64,000 bases of DNA from Petrolisthes cinctipes (taxonomy: Eukaryota; Arthropoda; Malacostraca; Decapoda; Porcellanidae): NCBI GenBank assembly GCA_033782935.1, contig JAWQEG010000167.1, forward strand, positions 1,675,501 through 1,739,500, in the 5' to 3' direction. A model generated the notes under the pieces. It had not been told where the DNA came from. It saw only the letters and a list, made by a program, of their open reading frames with translations, and searched no databases. Shown here piece by piece: positions 1 to 12,409 of this stretch. The stretch's first letter is position 1; each line of letters begins with the position of its first letter. The position numbers and the translations under genes are program-made.

Positions 1-3000
1 ATTTTGAGCATGAATTTGAGATATAATCGGGTACAGAAGATGCATGCTAATATCCACTTTGGGCACCTAAAATATCGATTTTCAGCATGTTTTGGGCATG
101 TTTTTTGAAAGTACTCTAACACGGAGTAGGCATGTACAGATATCTTCTGGGACCCAAAAATATCGAATTTTCGGGTGTTTTGAGCCTGAATTTGAGATAT
201 AAACGGGTACAGAAGATGCATGCACATATCGACTATGTGGAGCTAAAATATCGATTTTCAGCATGTTTTGGGCATGTATTTTGAAAGTACTCTAACACGG
301 AGTAGGCATGTACAGATATCTTCTGGGACCCCAAAATATCGAATTTTCGGGTGTTTTGAGCCTGAATTTGAGATATAAACTGGTACAGAAGATGCATGCA
401 CATATCGACTTTGGGCACCTAAACTATCGATTTTCAGCATGTTTTATGGCCTGTATTTTGAAAGTACTCTAACACGGAGTAGGCTTGTACAGACCGCTTC
501 TGGGACCCAAAAATATTAAATTTTCGGGTGTTTTGAGCCTGAATTTGAGATATAAACGGGTACAGCATATGCATGCACATATCGACATTAGGCACCTATA
601 ATATCGATTTTTAGCTTGTTTTGGGCCTATATTTTGAAAATATTCTTTTACTGAGTAGGCATGTACAGATAGCTTCTGTGACCCAAAAATATCGAATTTT
701 CGGGTGTTTTGATCGAGAATTTGTGATATAAACGGGTACAAACGATGTATGCACATATCGACTATGTGGAGCTAAAATATCGAATTTTAGCATGTTTTAA
801 GCCTATATTTTAAAAACATTTTAGCACTGAGTAGACATGTACAGATCGCTTCTGGGACCCAAAAATATCGTTTTTTCGGGTGCTTTGAGCCTGAATTTGG
901 GATATAAAAGGGTACAGAACATGCATGCACATATCGACTTTGGGCACCTAAAATATCGATTTTCAGCTTGTTTTGGGCCTGTATATTGAAAGTACTCTAA
1001 CACGGAGTAGGCATGTACAGATCGCGTCTGGGACCCAAAAATATTGAATTTTCGGGTATTTTGAGCCTGAATTTGATATGTAAACAGGTAATGAAGATGC
1101 ATGCACATATCGACTCTTTGCTCCAAAAATATCGATTTTGAGCATGTTTTTGGCCTGTATTTTGAGAATATTCTATTACTGAGTTGGCATGTACAGATCG
1201 CTTCTGTGACCCAAAAATATAGAATTTTCGGGTGTTTTGAGCCTGAATTTGGGATATAAACGGGTACAAAAGATGTATGCACATATCGACTTTGGACCCG
1301 TAAAATAACAATTTTTAGCATGTTTCAAGCCTATATTTTGAAAATACTCTAACACGGAGTAGGCATGCACAGATCGCTTCTGGGACCTAAACATATCGAA
1401 TTCTCGGGTGTTTTGAGCCTGAATTTGAGATATAAACGGGTACAGAAGATGCATGCACATATTGACTTTTTGCACTTAAAATATCGATTTTGAGCATGTT
1501 TTGGGTCTGTATCTTGAAAACATTCTATGAAGGAGTAGGCATGTACAGATCGCTTCTGGGACCCAAAAATATCGAATTTTCTGATGTTTTGAACAAGAAT
1601 TAGGGATATACACGGGTACAGAAGATGCATACACATATTGACTTTGGGCACATAAAATATCGATTTTCATCATGTTTTGGGCCTTTAATTTAAAAACACT
1701 CTAACACGGAGTATGCACGTACAGATCGCTTCTGGGACACAAAAATATCGATTTTTTGGGTGTTTTGAGCCTGAATTTGAGATATAAACGGGTACAGAAG
1801 ATGCATGCACATATCGACTTTGGCACCCAAAATATCGATTTTTAGTTTGTTTTGGGCGTATAATTTTAAAATATTCTAGCACTGAGTAGGCATGTACAGA
1901 TCGCTTCTGGAACCCAAAAATATCGAATTTTCGGGGGTTTTGAGCCTGAATTTGGGATATAACCGTTTACAGAGGATGCATGCACATATCGACTTTTTGC
2001 ACCTAAAATATCGATTTTGAGCATGTTTTGGGTCTGTATCTTGAAAACATTCTAGCAAGAAGTAGGCATGTACAGATCGCTTCTGGGACCCAAAAATACC
2101 CAATTTTCTGGTGTTTTGAACCTGAATTCGGGATATACACGGGTACAGAAGATGCATACACATATTGACTTTGGGCACCTAAAATATAGATTTTCAGCAT
2201 GTTTTGAGCCTGTATTTTGAAAATACTTTAACACGGAGAAGGCATGTACAGATCGCTTCTGGGACCCAAAAATATCGAATTATCGGGTGTTTTGAGCCTG
2301 AATTTGAGATATAAACGGGTACAGAAGATGCATGCACATATCGACTTTTTGCACCTAAAATATCGATTTTGAGCATGTTTTGGGTCTGTATATTGAAAAC
2401 ATTCTAGCAAGAAGTAGGCATGTACAGATTGCTTCTGGGACCCAAAAATATCGAATTTTCGAATGTTTTGAACCTGAATTTGGGATATAGACGGGTACAG
2501 AAGATGCATACACATATTGACTTTGGGCAGCTAAAATATCGATTTTCAGCATGTTTTAGGCTTGTATTTTGAAAATACTCTGACACGGAGTATGCATGTA
2601 CAGATGGCTTTTGGGACCCAAAAATATCGAATATTCGGGTGTTTTGAGTCTGAATTTGAGATATAAACGGGTACAGAAGATGCATGCACATATCGACTTT
2701 AGGCACCCAATATATCGATTTTGAGCATATTTTGGGCCTGTATTTTTAAAATACTCTAACACGAAGTAGACACGTACAGATCGCTTCTGGGACACAAAAA
2801 TATCGAATTTTTGGGTGTTTTGAGCCTGAATTTGAGATATAAACGGGTACAGAAGTTGCATGCACATATCGACTTTGGGCACCCAAAATATCGATTTTTA
2901 GCATGTTCTGAGCCTATATTTTGAAAACATTCTAGCACTGAGTAGGCATGTACAGATCGCTTCTGGGACCCAAAAATATTGAATTTTCGGGAGTTTTGAG

Positions 3001-4404
3001 CCTGAATTTGAGATATAACCGGGTACAGAGAATGCATACACATATTGACTTTGTGCACCTAAAATATCAATTTTTTAGCATGTTTTGGGCCTGTTCTTTA
3101 AAAACACTCTAACACGGAGTATGCATGTACAGATCGCTTCTGGGACCCAAAAATATCGAATTTTCGGAGTTTTGAGCCAGAATTTGAGATATAAACGGGT
3201 ACAGAAGATGCATGCACATATCGACTTTTTGCACTTAATTAAAATATCGATTTTGAGCATGTTTTGGGTCTGTATCTTGAAAACATTCTAGCAAGGAGTA
3301 GGCATGTACAGATCGCTTCTGGAACCCAAAAATATCGAATTTTCTGGTGTTTTGAACCTGAATTTGAGATATAGACGGGTACAGAAGATGCATACACATA
3401 TTGACTTTTGGCACCTAAAATATAGATTTTCAGCATGTTTTAAGACTGTATTTTGAAAATACTTTAACACGGAGAAGGCATGTACAGATCGCTTTTGGGA
3501 CCCAAAAATATCGAATTTTCGGGTGTTTTGAGCCTGAATTTGAGATATAAACGGATACAGAAGATGCATGCACATAATGACTTTGGGCACCTAAAATATC
3601 GATTTTGAGCATGTTTTGGGCCTGTATTTTGAAAATACTGTACCACGGAGTAGGCATGTACAGATCGCTTCTGGGACACAAAAATATGGATTTTTTGGGT
3701 GTTTTGGGCCTGAATTTGAGATATAAACGGGTACAGAAGATGCATGCACATATCGACTTTTTGCACCTAAAATATCGATTTTGATCTTGTTTTGGGTCTG
3801 TATCTTGAAAAAATTCTAGCAAGGAGTAGGCATGTACAGATCGCTCCTGGGACCCAAAAATATCGAATTTTCGAATGTTTTGAACCTGAATTTGGGATAT
3901 AGACGGGTACAGAAGATGCATACACATATTGACTTTGGGCAGCTAAAATATCGATTTTCAGCATGTTTTAGGCTTGTATTTTGAAAATACTCTAACACGG
4001 AGTAGGCATGCACAGATCGCTTCTGGGACCCAAAATATCGAATTTTCGGGTGTTTAGAGCCTGAATTTGAGATATAAACGGGTACAGAAGATGCATGCAC
4101 ATATCGACATTGGGCACCTATAATATCGATTTTTAGCTTGATTTGGGCCTATATTTTAAAAATATTCTATCACTGAATAGGCATGTACAGATCGCTTCTC
4201 TGACCCAAAAATATCGAATTTTCGGGTGTTTCGAGCCTGAATTTGGGATATAAACGGGTACAGAAGATGCATACACATATTGACTTTGGGCAACTCAAAT
4301 ATCGAGATTCAGCATGTTTTGGGCCTGTATTTTTAAAATACTCTAACACGGAATAGGCATGTACAGATTGCTTCTGGGGCCCAAAAACATCGAATTTTTC
4401 GGGA
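1..4404 (+). repeat. 25-monomer higher-order unit, copy 1 (4,404 bp)
   Basis: The sequence from base 1 recurs from base 4405 at a constant offset of 4,404 bp, which is 25 monomers. The left edge is cut by the window, so the true unit border may lie further left. Bases 4005-4404 of this copy have no counterpart after the second copy. Instead they resemble the stretch ahead of 12,680 (offset 8,273). A 4-bp insertion near 3236-3244 (CTTAATTAAAATATCG) is shared by both copies at the same relative place. Confidence 0.93.
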
Positions 4405-7400
4405 ATTTTGAGCATGAATTTGAGATATAATCGGGTACAGAAGATGCATGCTAATATCCACTTTGGGCACCTAAAATATCGATTTTCAGCATGTTTTGGG
4501 CATGTTTTTTGAAAGTACTCTAACACGGAGTAGGCATGTACAGATATCTTCTGGGACCCAAAAATATCGAATTTTCGGGTGTTTTGAGCCTGAATTTGAG
4601 ATATAAACGGGTACAGAAGATGCATGCACATATCGACTATGTGGAGCTAAAATATCGATTTTCAGCATGTTTTGGGCATGTATTTTGAAAGTACTCTAAC
4701 ACGGAGTAGGCATGTACAGATATCTTCTGGGACCCCAAAATATCGAATTTTCGGGTGTTTTGAGCCTGAATTTGAGATATAAACTGGTACAGAAGATGCA
4801 TGCACATATCGACTTTGGGCACCTAAACTATCGATTTTCAGCATGTTTTATGGCCTGTATTTTGAAAGTACTCTAACACGGAGTAGGCTTGTACAGACCG
4901 CTTCTGGGACCCAAAAATATTAAATTTTCGGGTGTTTTGAGCCTGAATTTGAGATATAAACGGGTACAGCATATGCATGCACATATCGACATTAGGCACC
5001 TATAATATCGATTTTTAGCTTGTTTTGGGCCTATATTTTGAAAATATTCTTTTACTGAGTAGGCATGTACAGATAGCTTCTGTGACCCAAAAATATCGAA
5101 TTTTCGGGTGTTTTGATCGAGAATTTGTGATATAAACGGGTACAAACGATGTATGCACATATCGACTATGTGGAGCTAAAATATCGAATTTTAGCATGTT
5201 TTAAGCCTATATTTTAAAAACATTTTAGCACTGAGTAGACATGTACAGATCGCTTCTGGGACCCAAAAATATCGTTTTTTCGGGTGCTTTGAGCCTGAAT
5301 TTGGGATATAAAAGGGTACAGAACATGCATGCACATATCGACTTTGGGCACCTAAAATATCGATTTTCAGCTTGTTTTGGGCCTGTATATTGAAAGTACT
5401 CTAACACGGAGTAGGCATGTACAGATCGCGTCTGGGACCCAAAAATATTGAATTTTCGGGTATTTTGAGCCTGAATTTGATATGTAAACAGGTAATGAAG
5501 ATGCATGCACATATCGACTCTTTGCTCCAAAAATATCGATTTTGAGCATGTTTTTGGCCTGTATTTTGAGAATATTCTATTACTGAGTTGGCATGTACAG
5601 ATCGCTTCTGTGACCCAAAAATATAGAATTTTCGGGTGTTTTGAGCCTGAATTTGGGATATAAACGGGTACAAAAGATGTATGCACATATCGACTTTGGA
5701 CCCGTAAAATAACAATTTTTAGCATGTTTCAAGCCTATATTTTGAAAATACTCTAACACGGAGTAGGCATGCACAGATCGCTTCTGGGACCTAAACATAT
5801 CGAATTCTCGGGTGTTTTGAGCCTGAATTTGAGATATAAACGGGTACAGAAGATGCATGCACATATTGACTTTTTGCACTTAAAATATCGATTTTGAGCA
5901 TGTTTTGGGTCTGTATCTTGAAAACATTCTATGAAGGAGTAGGCATGTACAGATCGCTTCTGGGACCCAAAAATATCGAATTTTCTGATGTTTTGAACAA
6001 GAATTAGGGATATACACGGGTACAGAAGATGCATACACATATTGACTTTGGGCACATAAAATATCGATTTTCATCATGTTTTGGGCCTTTAATTTAAAAA
6101 CACTCTAACACGGAGTATGCACGTACAGATCGCTTCTGGGACACAAAAATATCGATTTTTTGGGTGTTTTGAGCCTGAATTTGAGATATAAACGGGTACA
6201 GAAGATGCATGCACATATCGACTTTGGCACCCAAAATATCGATTTTTAGTTTGTTTTGGGCGTATAATTTTAAAATATTCTAGCACTGAGTAGGCATGTA
6301 CAGATCGCTTCTGGAACCCAAAAATATCGAATTTTCGGGGGTTTTGAGCCTGAATTTGGGATATAACCGTTTACAGAGGATGCATGCACATATCGACTTT
6401 TTGCACCTAAAATATCGATTTTGAGCATGTTTTGGGTCTGTATCTTGAAAACATTCTAGCAAGAAGTAGGCATGTACAGATCGCTTCTGGGACCCAAAAA
6501 TACCCAATTTTCTGGTGTTTTGAACCTGAATTCGGGATATACACGGGTACAGAAGATGCATACACATATTGACTTTGGGCACCTAAAATATAGATTTTCA
6601 GCATGTTTTGAGCCTGTATTTTGAAAATACTTTAACACGGAGAAGGCATGTACAGATCGCTTCTGGGACCCAAAAATATCGAATTATCGGGTGTTTTGAG
6701 CCTGAATTTGAGATATAAACGGGTACAGAAGATGCATGCACATATCGACTTTTTGCACCTAAAATATCGATTTTGAGCATGTTTTGGGTCTGTATATTGA
6801 AAACATTCTAGCAAGAAGTAGGCATGTACAGATTGCTTCTGGGACCCAAAAATATCGAATTTTCGAATGTTTTGAACCTGAATTTGGGATATAGACGGGT
6901 ACAGAAGATGCATACACATATTGACTTTGGGCAGCTAAAATATCGATTTTCAGCATGTTTTAGGCTTGTATTTTGAAAATACTCTGACACGGAGTATGCA
7001 TGTACAGATGGCTTTTGGGACCCAAAAATATCGAATATTCGGGTGTTTTGAGTCTGAATTTGAGATATAAACGGGTACAGAAGATGCATGCACATATCGA
7101 CTTTAGGCACCCAATATATCGATTTTGAGCATATTTTGGGCCTGTATTTTTAAAATACTCTAACACGAAGTAGACACGTACAGATCGCTTCTGGGACACA
7201 AAAATATCGAATTTTTGGGTGTTTTGAGCCTGAATTTGAGATATAAACGGGTACAGAAGTTGCATGCACATATCGACTTTGGGCACCCAAAATATCGATT
7301 TTTAGCATGTTCTGAGCCTATATTTTGAAAACATTCTAGCACTGAGTAGGCATGTACAGATCGCTTCTGGGACCCAAAAATATTGAATTTTCGGGAGTTT

Positions 7401-8408
7401 TGAGCCTGAATTTGAGATATAACCGGGTACAGAGAATGCATACACATATTGACTTTGTGCACCTAAAATATCAATTTTTTAGCATGTTTTGGGCCTGTTC
7501 TTTAAAAACACTCTAACACGGAGTATGCATGTACAGATCGCTTCTGGGACCCAAAAATATCGAATTTTCGGAGTTTTGAGCCAGAATTTGAGATATAAAC
7601 GGGTACAGAAGATGCATGCACATATCGACTTTTTGCACTTAATTAAAATATCGATTTTGAGCATGTTTTGGGTCTGTATCTTGAAAACATTCTAGCAAGG
7701 AGTAGGCATGTACAGATCGCTTCTGGAACCCAAAAATATCGAATTTTCTGGTGTTTTGAACCTGAATTTGAGATATAGACGGGTACAGAAGATGCATACA
7801 CATATTGACTTTTGGCACCTAAAATATAGATTTTCAGCATGTTTTAAGACTGTATTTTGAAAATACTTTAACACGGAGAAGGCATGTACAGATCGCTTTT
7901 GGGACCCAAAAATATCGAATTTTCGGGTGTTTTGAGCCTGAATTTGAGATATAAACGGATACAGAAGATGCATGCACATAATGACTTTGGGCACCTAAAA
8001 TATCGATTTTGAGCATGTTTTGGGCCTGTATTTTGAAAATACTGTACCACGGAGTAGGCATGTACAGATCGCTTCTGGGACACAAAAATATGGATTTTTT
8101 GGGTGTTTTGGGCCTGAATTTGAGATATAAACGGGTACAGAAGATGCATGCACATATCGACTTTTTGCACCTAAAATATCGATTTTGATCTTGTTTTGGG
8201 TCTGTATCTTGAAAAAATTCTAGCAAGGAGTAGGCATGTACAGATCGCTCCTGGGACCCAAAAATATCGAATTTTCGAATGTTTTGAACCTGAATTTGGG
8301 ATATAGACGGGTACAGAAGATGCATACACATATTGACTTTGGGCAGCTAAAATATCGATTTTCAGCATGTTTTAGGCTTGTATTTTGAAAATACTCTAAC
8401 ACGGAGTA
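4405..8408 (+). repeat. 25-monomer higher-order unit, copy 2 (4,004 bp matching copy 1)
   Basis: Bases 4405-8408 match 1-4004 at every place I compared, with no shift in spacing, including all private variants. The match ends within ACGGAGTA: copy 1 continues GGCATGCACAG and copy 2 continues TGTATGTACAG. After 8408 the sequence follows a different monomer (see the next block), so copy 2 stops short of a full unit by about 400 bp. Apparent identity over 4 kb means either a very recent tandem duplication or an assembly duplication. Confidence 0.93.
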
Positions 8409-8966
8409 TGTATGTACAGATGGCTTTTGGGACCCAAAAATATCGATTATTCGGGTGTTTTGAGTCTGAATTTATGATATAAACGGGTACAGAAGATGCA
8501 TGCACATATCGTCTTTGGGCACCCAATATATCGATTTTGAGCATGTTTTGGGCCTGTATTTTTAAAATACTCTAACACGGAGTAGACACGTACAAATCGC
8601 TTCTGGGACACAAAAATATCAAATTTTTGTTTGTTTTGAGCCTGAATTTGAGATATAAACGGGTACAGAAGATGCATGCACATATCGACTTTGGGCACCC
8701 AAAATATCGATTTTTAGCATGTTCTGAGCCTATATTTTGAAAACATTCTAGCGCTGAGTAGGCATGTACAGATCGCTTCTGGGACCCAAAAATATTGAAT
8801 TTTCGGGTATTTTGAGCCTGAATTTTAGAGTTAACCGGGTACAGAGAATGCATACACATATTGACTTTGTGCACCTAAAATATCAATTTTCAGCATGTTT
8901 TGGGCCTGTATTTTAAAAACACTCTAACACGGAGTATGCATATACAGATCGCTTCTGGGATCCAAA
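8409..8966 (+). repeat. Block resembling 2,591-3,150 (three monomers)
   Basis: Right after the end of the 25-mer copy the array continues with TATGTACAGATGGCTTTTGG, matching the monomer at about 2,591 and its next two neighbours (offset about 5,816 bp, 33 monomers) with scattered differences. The switch is in register with the monomer phase, as expected for unequal exchange between homologous monomers. Confidence 0.75.
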
Positions 8967-10021
8967 AATATCGAATTTTCGAGTGTTTTGAACCTGAATT
9001 TGGGATATAGACTGGTACAGAAGATGCATACACATATTGAGTTTGGGCAGCTAAAATATAGATTTGCAGCATGTTTTAGGCCTGTATTTTGAACATACTC
9101 TAACACGGAGTATGCATGTACAGATCGCTTAAGGGACCCAAAAATATGGAATTTTCGGGTGTTTTGAGCTTGAATTTGAGATATAAACGGGTACAGAAGA
9201 TGCATGCACATATCGACTTTGGGCACCTAAAATATCGATTACGATCATGTTTTGGGTCTGTATCTTTAAAAAATTCTTGCAAGGAGTAGGCATGTACAGA
9301 TCGCTTCTCGGACCCAAAAATATCGAATTTACGGAGCTTTGAGCCTGAATTTGAGATATAAACGGGTACAGAAGATGCATGCACATATCGGCTTTTTGCA
9401 CTTAAAATATCGATTTTGAGCATGTTTTGGGTCTGTATCTTGAAAACATTCTAGCAAGGAGTAGGCATGTACAGATCGCTTCTGGGACCCGAAAATACCG
9501 AATTTTCTGGTGTTTTGAACCTGAATTTGAGATATAGACGGGTACAGATGATGCATACACATATTGACTTTTGGCACCTAAAATATAGATTTTCAGCATG
9601 TTTTAAGCCTGTATTTTGAAAATACTTTAACACGGAGAAGGCATGTACAGATCGCTTCTGGGACCCAAAAATATCGAATTTTCGGGTGTTTTGAGCCTGA
9701 ATTTGAGATATAAACGGATACAGAAGATGCATGCACATATTGACTTTGGGCACCTAAAATATCGATTTTGAGCATGTTTTGGGGCTGTATTTTGAAAATA
9801 CTGTACCACGGAGTAGGCATGTACAGATCGCTTCTGGGACACAAAAATATGGATTTTTTGGGTGTTTTGGGCCTGAATTTGAGATATAAACGGGTACAGA
9901 AGATGCATGCACATATCGACTTTTTGCACCTAAAATATCGATTTTGATCTTGTTTTGGGTCTGTATCTTGAAAAAATTCTAGCAAGGAGTAGGCATGTAC
10001 AGATCGCTCCTGAGACCCAAA
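8967..10021 (+). repeat. Six-monomer unit, copy 1 (1,055 bp)
   Basis: This unit is followed directly by a second copy at offset 1,055 bp. Shared private variants include TATTGAGTTTGGGCAGC (near 9035 and 10090), GATCGCTTAAGGGACCC, CGATTACGATCATGTTTTGG (9236 and 10291) and TATCGGCTTTTTGCAC. The interval 9402-10021 also matches 3239-3858 and its copy at 7643 (offset 6,163 bp, 35 monomers), so this unit contains a third copy of part of the 25-mer. Confidence 0.88.
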
Positions 10022-10790
10022 AATATCGAATTTTCGAGTGTTTTGAACCTGAATTTGGGATATAGACTGGTACAGAAGATGCATACACATATTGAGTTTG
10101 GGCAGCTAAAATATCGATTTGCAGCATGTTTTAAGCCTGTATTTTGAACATACTCTAACACGGAGTATGCATGTACAGATCGCTTAAGGGACCCAAAAAT
10201 ATGGAATTTTCGGGTGTTTTGAGCTTGAATTTGAGATATATACGGGTACAGAAGATGCATGCACATATCGACTTTGGGCACCTAAATTATCGATTACGAT
10301 CATGTTTTGGGTCTGTATCTTTAAAAAATTCTTGCAAGGAGTAGGCATGTACAGATCGCTTCTCGGACCCAAAAATATCGAATTTGCGGAGCTTTGAGCC
10401 TGAATTTGAGATATAAACGGGTACAGAAGATGCATGCACATATCGGCTTTTTGCACTTAAAATATCGATTTTGAGCATGTTTTGGGTCTGTATCTTGAAA
10501 ACATTCTAGCAAGGAGTAGGCATGTACAGATCGCTTCTGGGACCCGAAAATACCGAATTTTCTGGTGTTTTAAACCTGAATTTGAGATATAGACGGGTAC
10601 AGAAGATGCATACACATATTAACTTTGGGCACCTAAAATATAGATTTTCAGCATGTTTTAAGCCTGTATTTTGAAAATACTTTAACACGGAGAAGGCATG
10701 TACAGATCGCTTCTGGGACCCAAAAATATCGAATTATCGGGTGTTTTGAGCCTGAATTTGAGATATAAACGGATACAGAAGATGCATGCA
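10022..10790 (+). repeat. Six-monomer unit, partial copy 2
   Basis: This stretch matches 8967-9735 at offset 1,055 bp with a few substitutions, such as GAATTATCGGG in place of GAATTTTCGGG near 10735. Similarity is lost at about 10,795, where the sequence changes to GGACACC followed by TTTTTAGGATG. About 73% of the unit is present. Confidence 0.85.
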
Positions 10791-11162
10791 CATATCGACT
10801 TTGGACACCTAAAATATCGATTTTTAGGATGTTTTGGGACTGTATTTTAAAAATACTCTAACACGGAGTAGACATGTACAGATCGCTTTTGGAACCCAAA
10901 AATATCGAATTTTCGGGTGTTTTCAGCCTGAATTTGAGATATAAACGGGTTCAGAAGATGCATGCACATATCCACTTTTTGCACCTAAAATATCGATTTT
11001 GATCTTGTTTTGGGTCTGTATCTTGAAAAAATTCTAGCAAGGAGTAGGCATGTACAGATCGCTCCTGGGACCCAAAAATATCGAATTTTCGGGTGTTTTG
11101 AACCAGAATTTGGGATATAGACGGATACAGAAGATGCATGCACATATCGACTTTGGGCACCT

Positions 11163-11250
11163 AAAATATCGATTTTGAGCATGTTTTGGGCCTGTATTTT
11201 GAAAATACTCTAACACGAAGTAGGCATGTACACATCGCTTCTGGTACCCA
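11163..11250 (+). repeat. Half-repeat H1 of the monomer (88 bp)
   Basis: The first 88 bp align gaplessly with the next 88 bp. Shared blocks are AAAATATCGA at the start, GTTTTG followed by GCCTG and ATTT in the middle, and GCATG, ACA, ATCG and GGG towards the end. A hand count on the consensus gives 59 of 88 identical positions. The first 40 positions match best (30 of 40). This indicates that the 176-bp monomer descends from a dimer of an 88-bp unit. Confidence 0.8.
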
Positions 11251-11338
11251 AAAATATCGAATTTTCGGGTGTTTTGAACCTGAATTTGAGATATAAACGG
11301 GTACAGAAGATGCATGCACATATCGACTTTTTGCACCT
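11251..11338 (+). repeat. Half-repeat H2 of the monomer (88 bp)
   Basis: This is the second half of the ancestral dimer. It differs from H1 in carrying AAACGGGTACAG and the TGCATGCA palindrome. Those are the parts removed in the 147-bp monomers of domain B, so the short monomers keep a complete H1 and a truncated H2. Confidence 0.8.
11286..11302 (+). other. Weak CENP-B-box-like site in half 2
   Basis: The 17-mer TTGAGATATAAACGGGT matches 7 of the 9 defined positions of the mammalian CENP-B box core (NTTCGNNNNANNCGGGN): both mismatches are in TTCG, which reads TGAG, while the A and CGGG match. The site recurs in most full-length monomers and is destroyed in the 147-bp type. No binding protein is shown here and the match may be chance. 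Confidence 0.25.
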
Positions 11339-11689
11339 AAAATATCGATTTTGAGCATGTTTTGGGTCTGTATCTTGAAAACATTTTAGCAAAAAGTAGG
11401 CATGTACAGATTGCTTCTGGGACCCAAAAATGTCGAATTTTCGAATGTTTTGAACCTGAATTTGGGATATAGACGGTTACAGAAGATGCATACACATATT
11501 GACTTTGGGCACCTAAAATATCGATTTTGAGCATGTTTTGGGTCTGTATTGTGAAAATACTCTAACAAGAAGTAGGCATGTACAGATCGCTTCTGGGACA
11601 CAAAAATATCGAATTTTCGGGTGTTTTGAGCCTGAATTTGGGATATAAACGGGTACAGAAGATGCATGCACATATCGACTTTGGACACT

Positions 11690-12240
11690 TAAATTTTCGA
11701 TTTTTAGCATGTTTTGAGCCTATATTTTGAAAATATTCTAGCACTGAGTAGGCATGTACAGATCGCTTCTGGGACCAAAAAATATTGAATTTTCCGTCGT
11801 TTTGAGCCTGAATTTGAGATATAAACGGGTACTTAAGATGCATGCAGATATCAACTTTCGGCACCCAAAATATCGATTTTTAGCATGTTTTGGGCCAATA
11901 TTTTGAAAATACTCTAACACAGTGTAGGCATGTACAGATCTCTTCTGGGACCCAAAAATATCTAATTTTCGGGTGTTTTGAGCTTGAATTTAGGATATAA
12001 ACGGGTACAGAAGATGCATACACATATTGACTTTGGGCACCTCTAACATCGATTTTCAGCATGTTTTGGGCCTGAATTTGGAAATACTATAACACGGAAT
12101 AGGCATGTACAGATTGCTTCTTGGGCCCAAAAATATCGAATTTTCGGATGTTTTGAGCCTGAATTTGAGATATAATCGGGTACAGAAGATGCATGCTCAT
12201 ATCCACTTTGGGCACCTAAAATATCGATTTTCAGCATGTT
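11690..12240 (+). repeat. Cassette Q, copy 1
   Basis: A characteristic order of monomers starts with one carrying TTTTCCGTCGTTTTGAGCC, then one preceded by AACTTTCGGCACCCAAAAT, then one with CATACACATATTGACTTTGG. The same order occurs at about 18,200-18,600, 22,080-22,570 and 22,790-23,300. The copy at 18.2 kb lies at offset about 6,516 bp, or 37 monomers. Confidence 0.7.
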
Positions 12241-12409
12241 TTGGGCCTGTATTTTGAAAATACTCTAACACGGAGTAGGCATGTACAGATCGCTTCTCAG
12301 ACCCAAAAATATCGAATTTTCGGTTGTTTTGAGCCTGAATTTGAGATATAAACGGGTAGAGAAGATGCATGCACATATCGACTATGTGGAGCTAAAATAA
12401 CGATTTTCA

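Larger units (their letters stand above)
11163..11338 (+). repeat. Representative full-length 176-bp monomer
   Basis: This monomer is close to the consensus and serves as a reference. Its first half (11163-11250) runs from AAAATATCGATTTT to CTGGTACCCA. Its second half (11251-11338) again begins AAAATATCGA and ends TTTTTGCACCT. Features by monomer position are: GGCATGTACA at 61-70, second AAAATATCGA at 89-98, AAACGGGT at 133-140, and the palindrome TGCATGCA at 149-156. The deletions found elsewhere in the window are described by these positions. Confidence 0.9.
10791..11689 (+). repeat. Irregular full-length monomers
   Basis: About five monomers of 176 bp show no long-range copy that I could find. 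They include the representative monomer at 11163-11338. Variants such as TTTTGATCTTGTTTTGGGTC are shared with monomers near 3,780 and 9,945, so the block is built from the same pool of variants. Confidence 0.7.

Noticed and set aside
3085..3291. Plus-strand open frames of 60-116 codons (also near 7489, 17788, 38301 and 41760)
   Set aside because: These too lie entirely inside satellite monomers and disappear in neighbouring copies through single changes.
11311..11318. TGCATGCA palindrome as a specific regulatory site
   Set aside because: An 8-bp palindrome is short, is present in most monomers, and has no partner element. It is kept only as a possible reason for the deletion hotspot.
11163..11338. 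Promoter or TATA-like elements (GATATAAAC, AAAATATCG) and polyadenylation-like A/T motifs
   Set aside because: They occur in nearly every monomer as part of the AT-rich unit, and nothing shows transcription start or end at any one copy.
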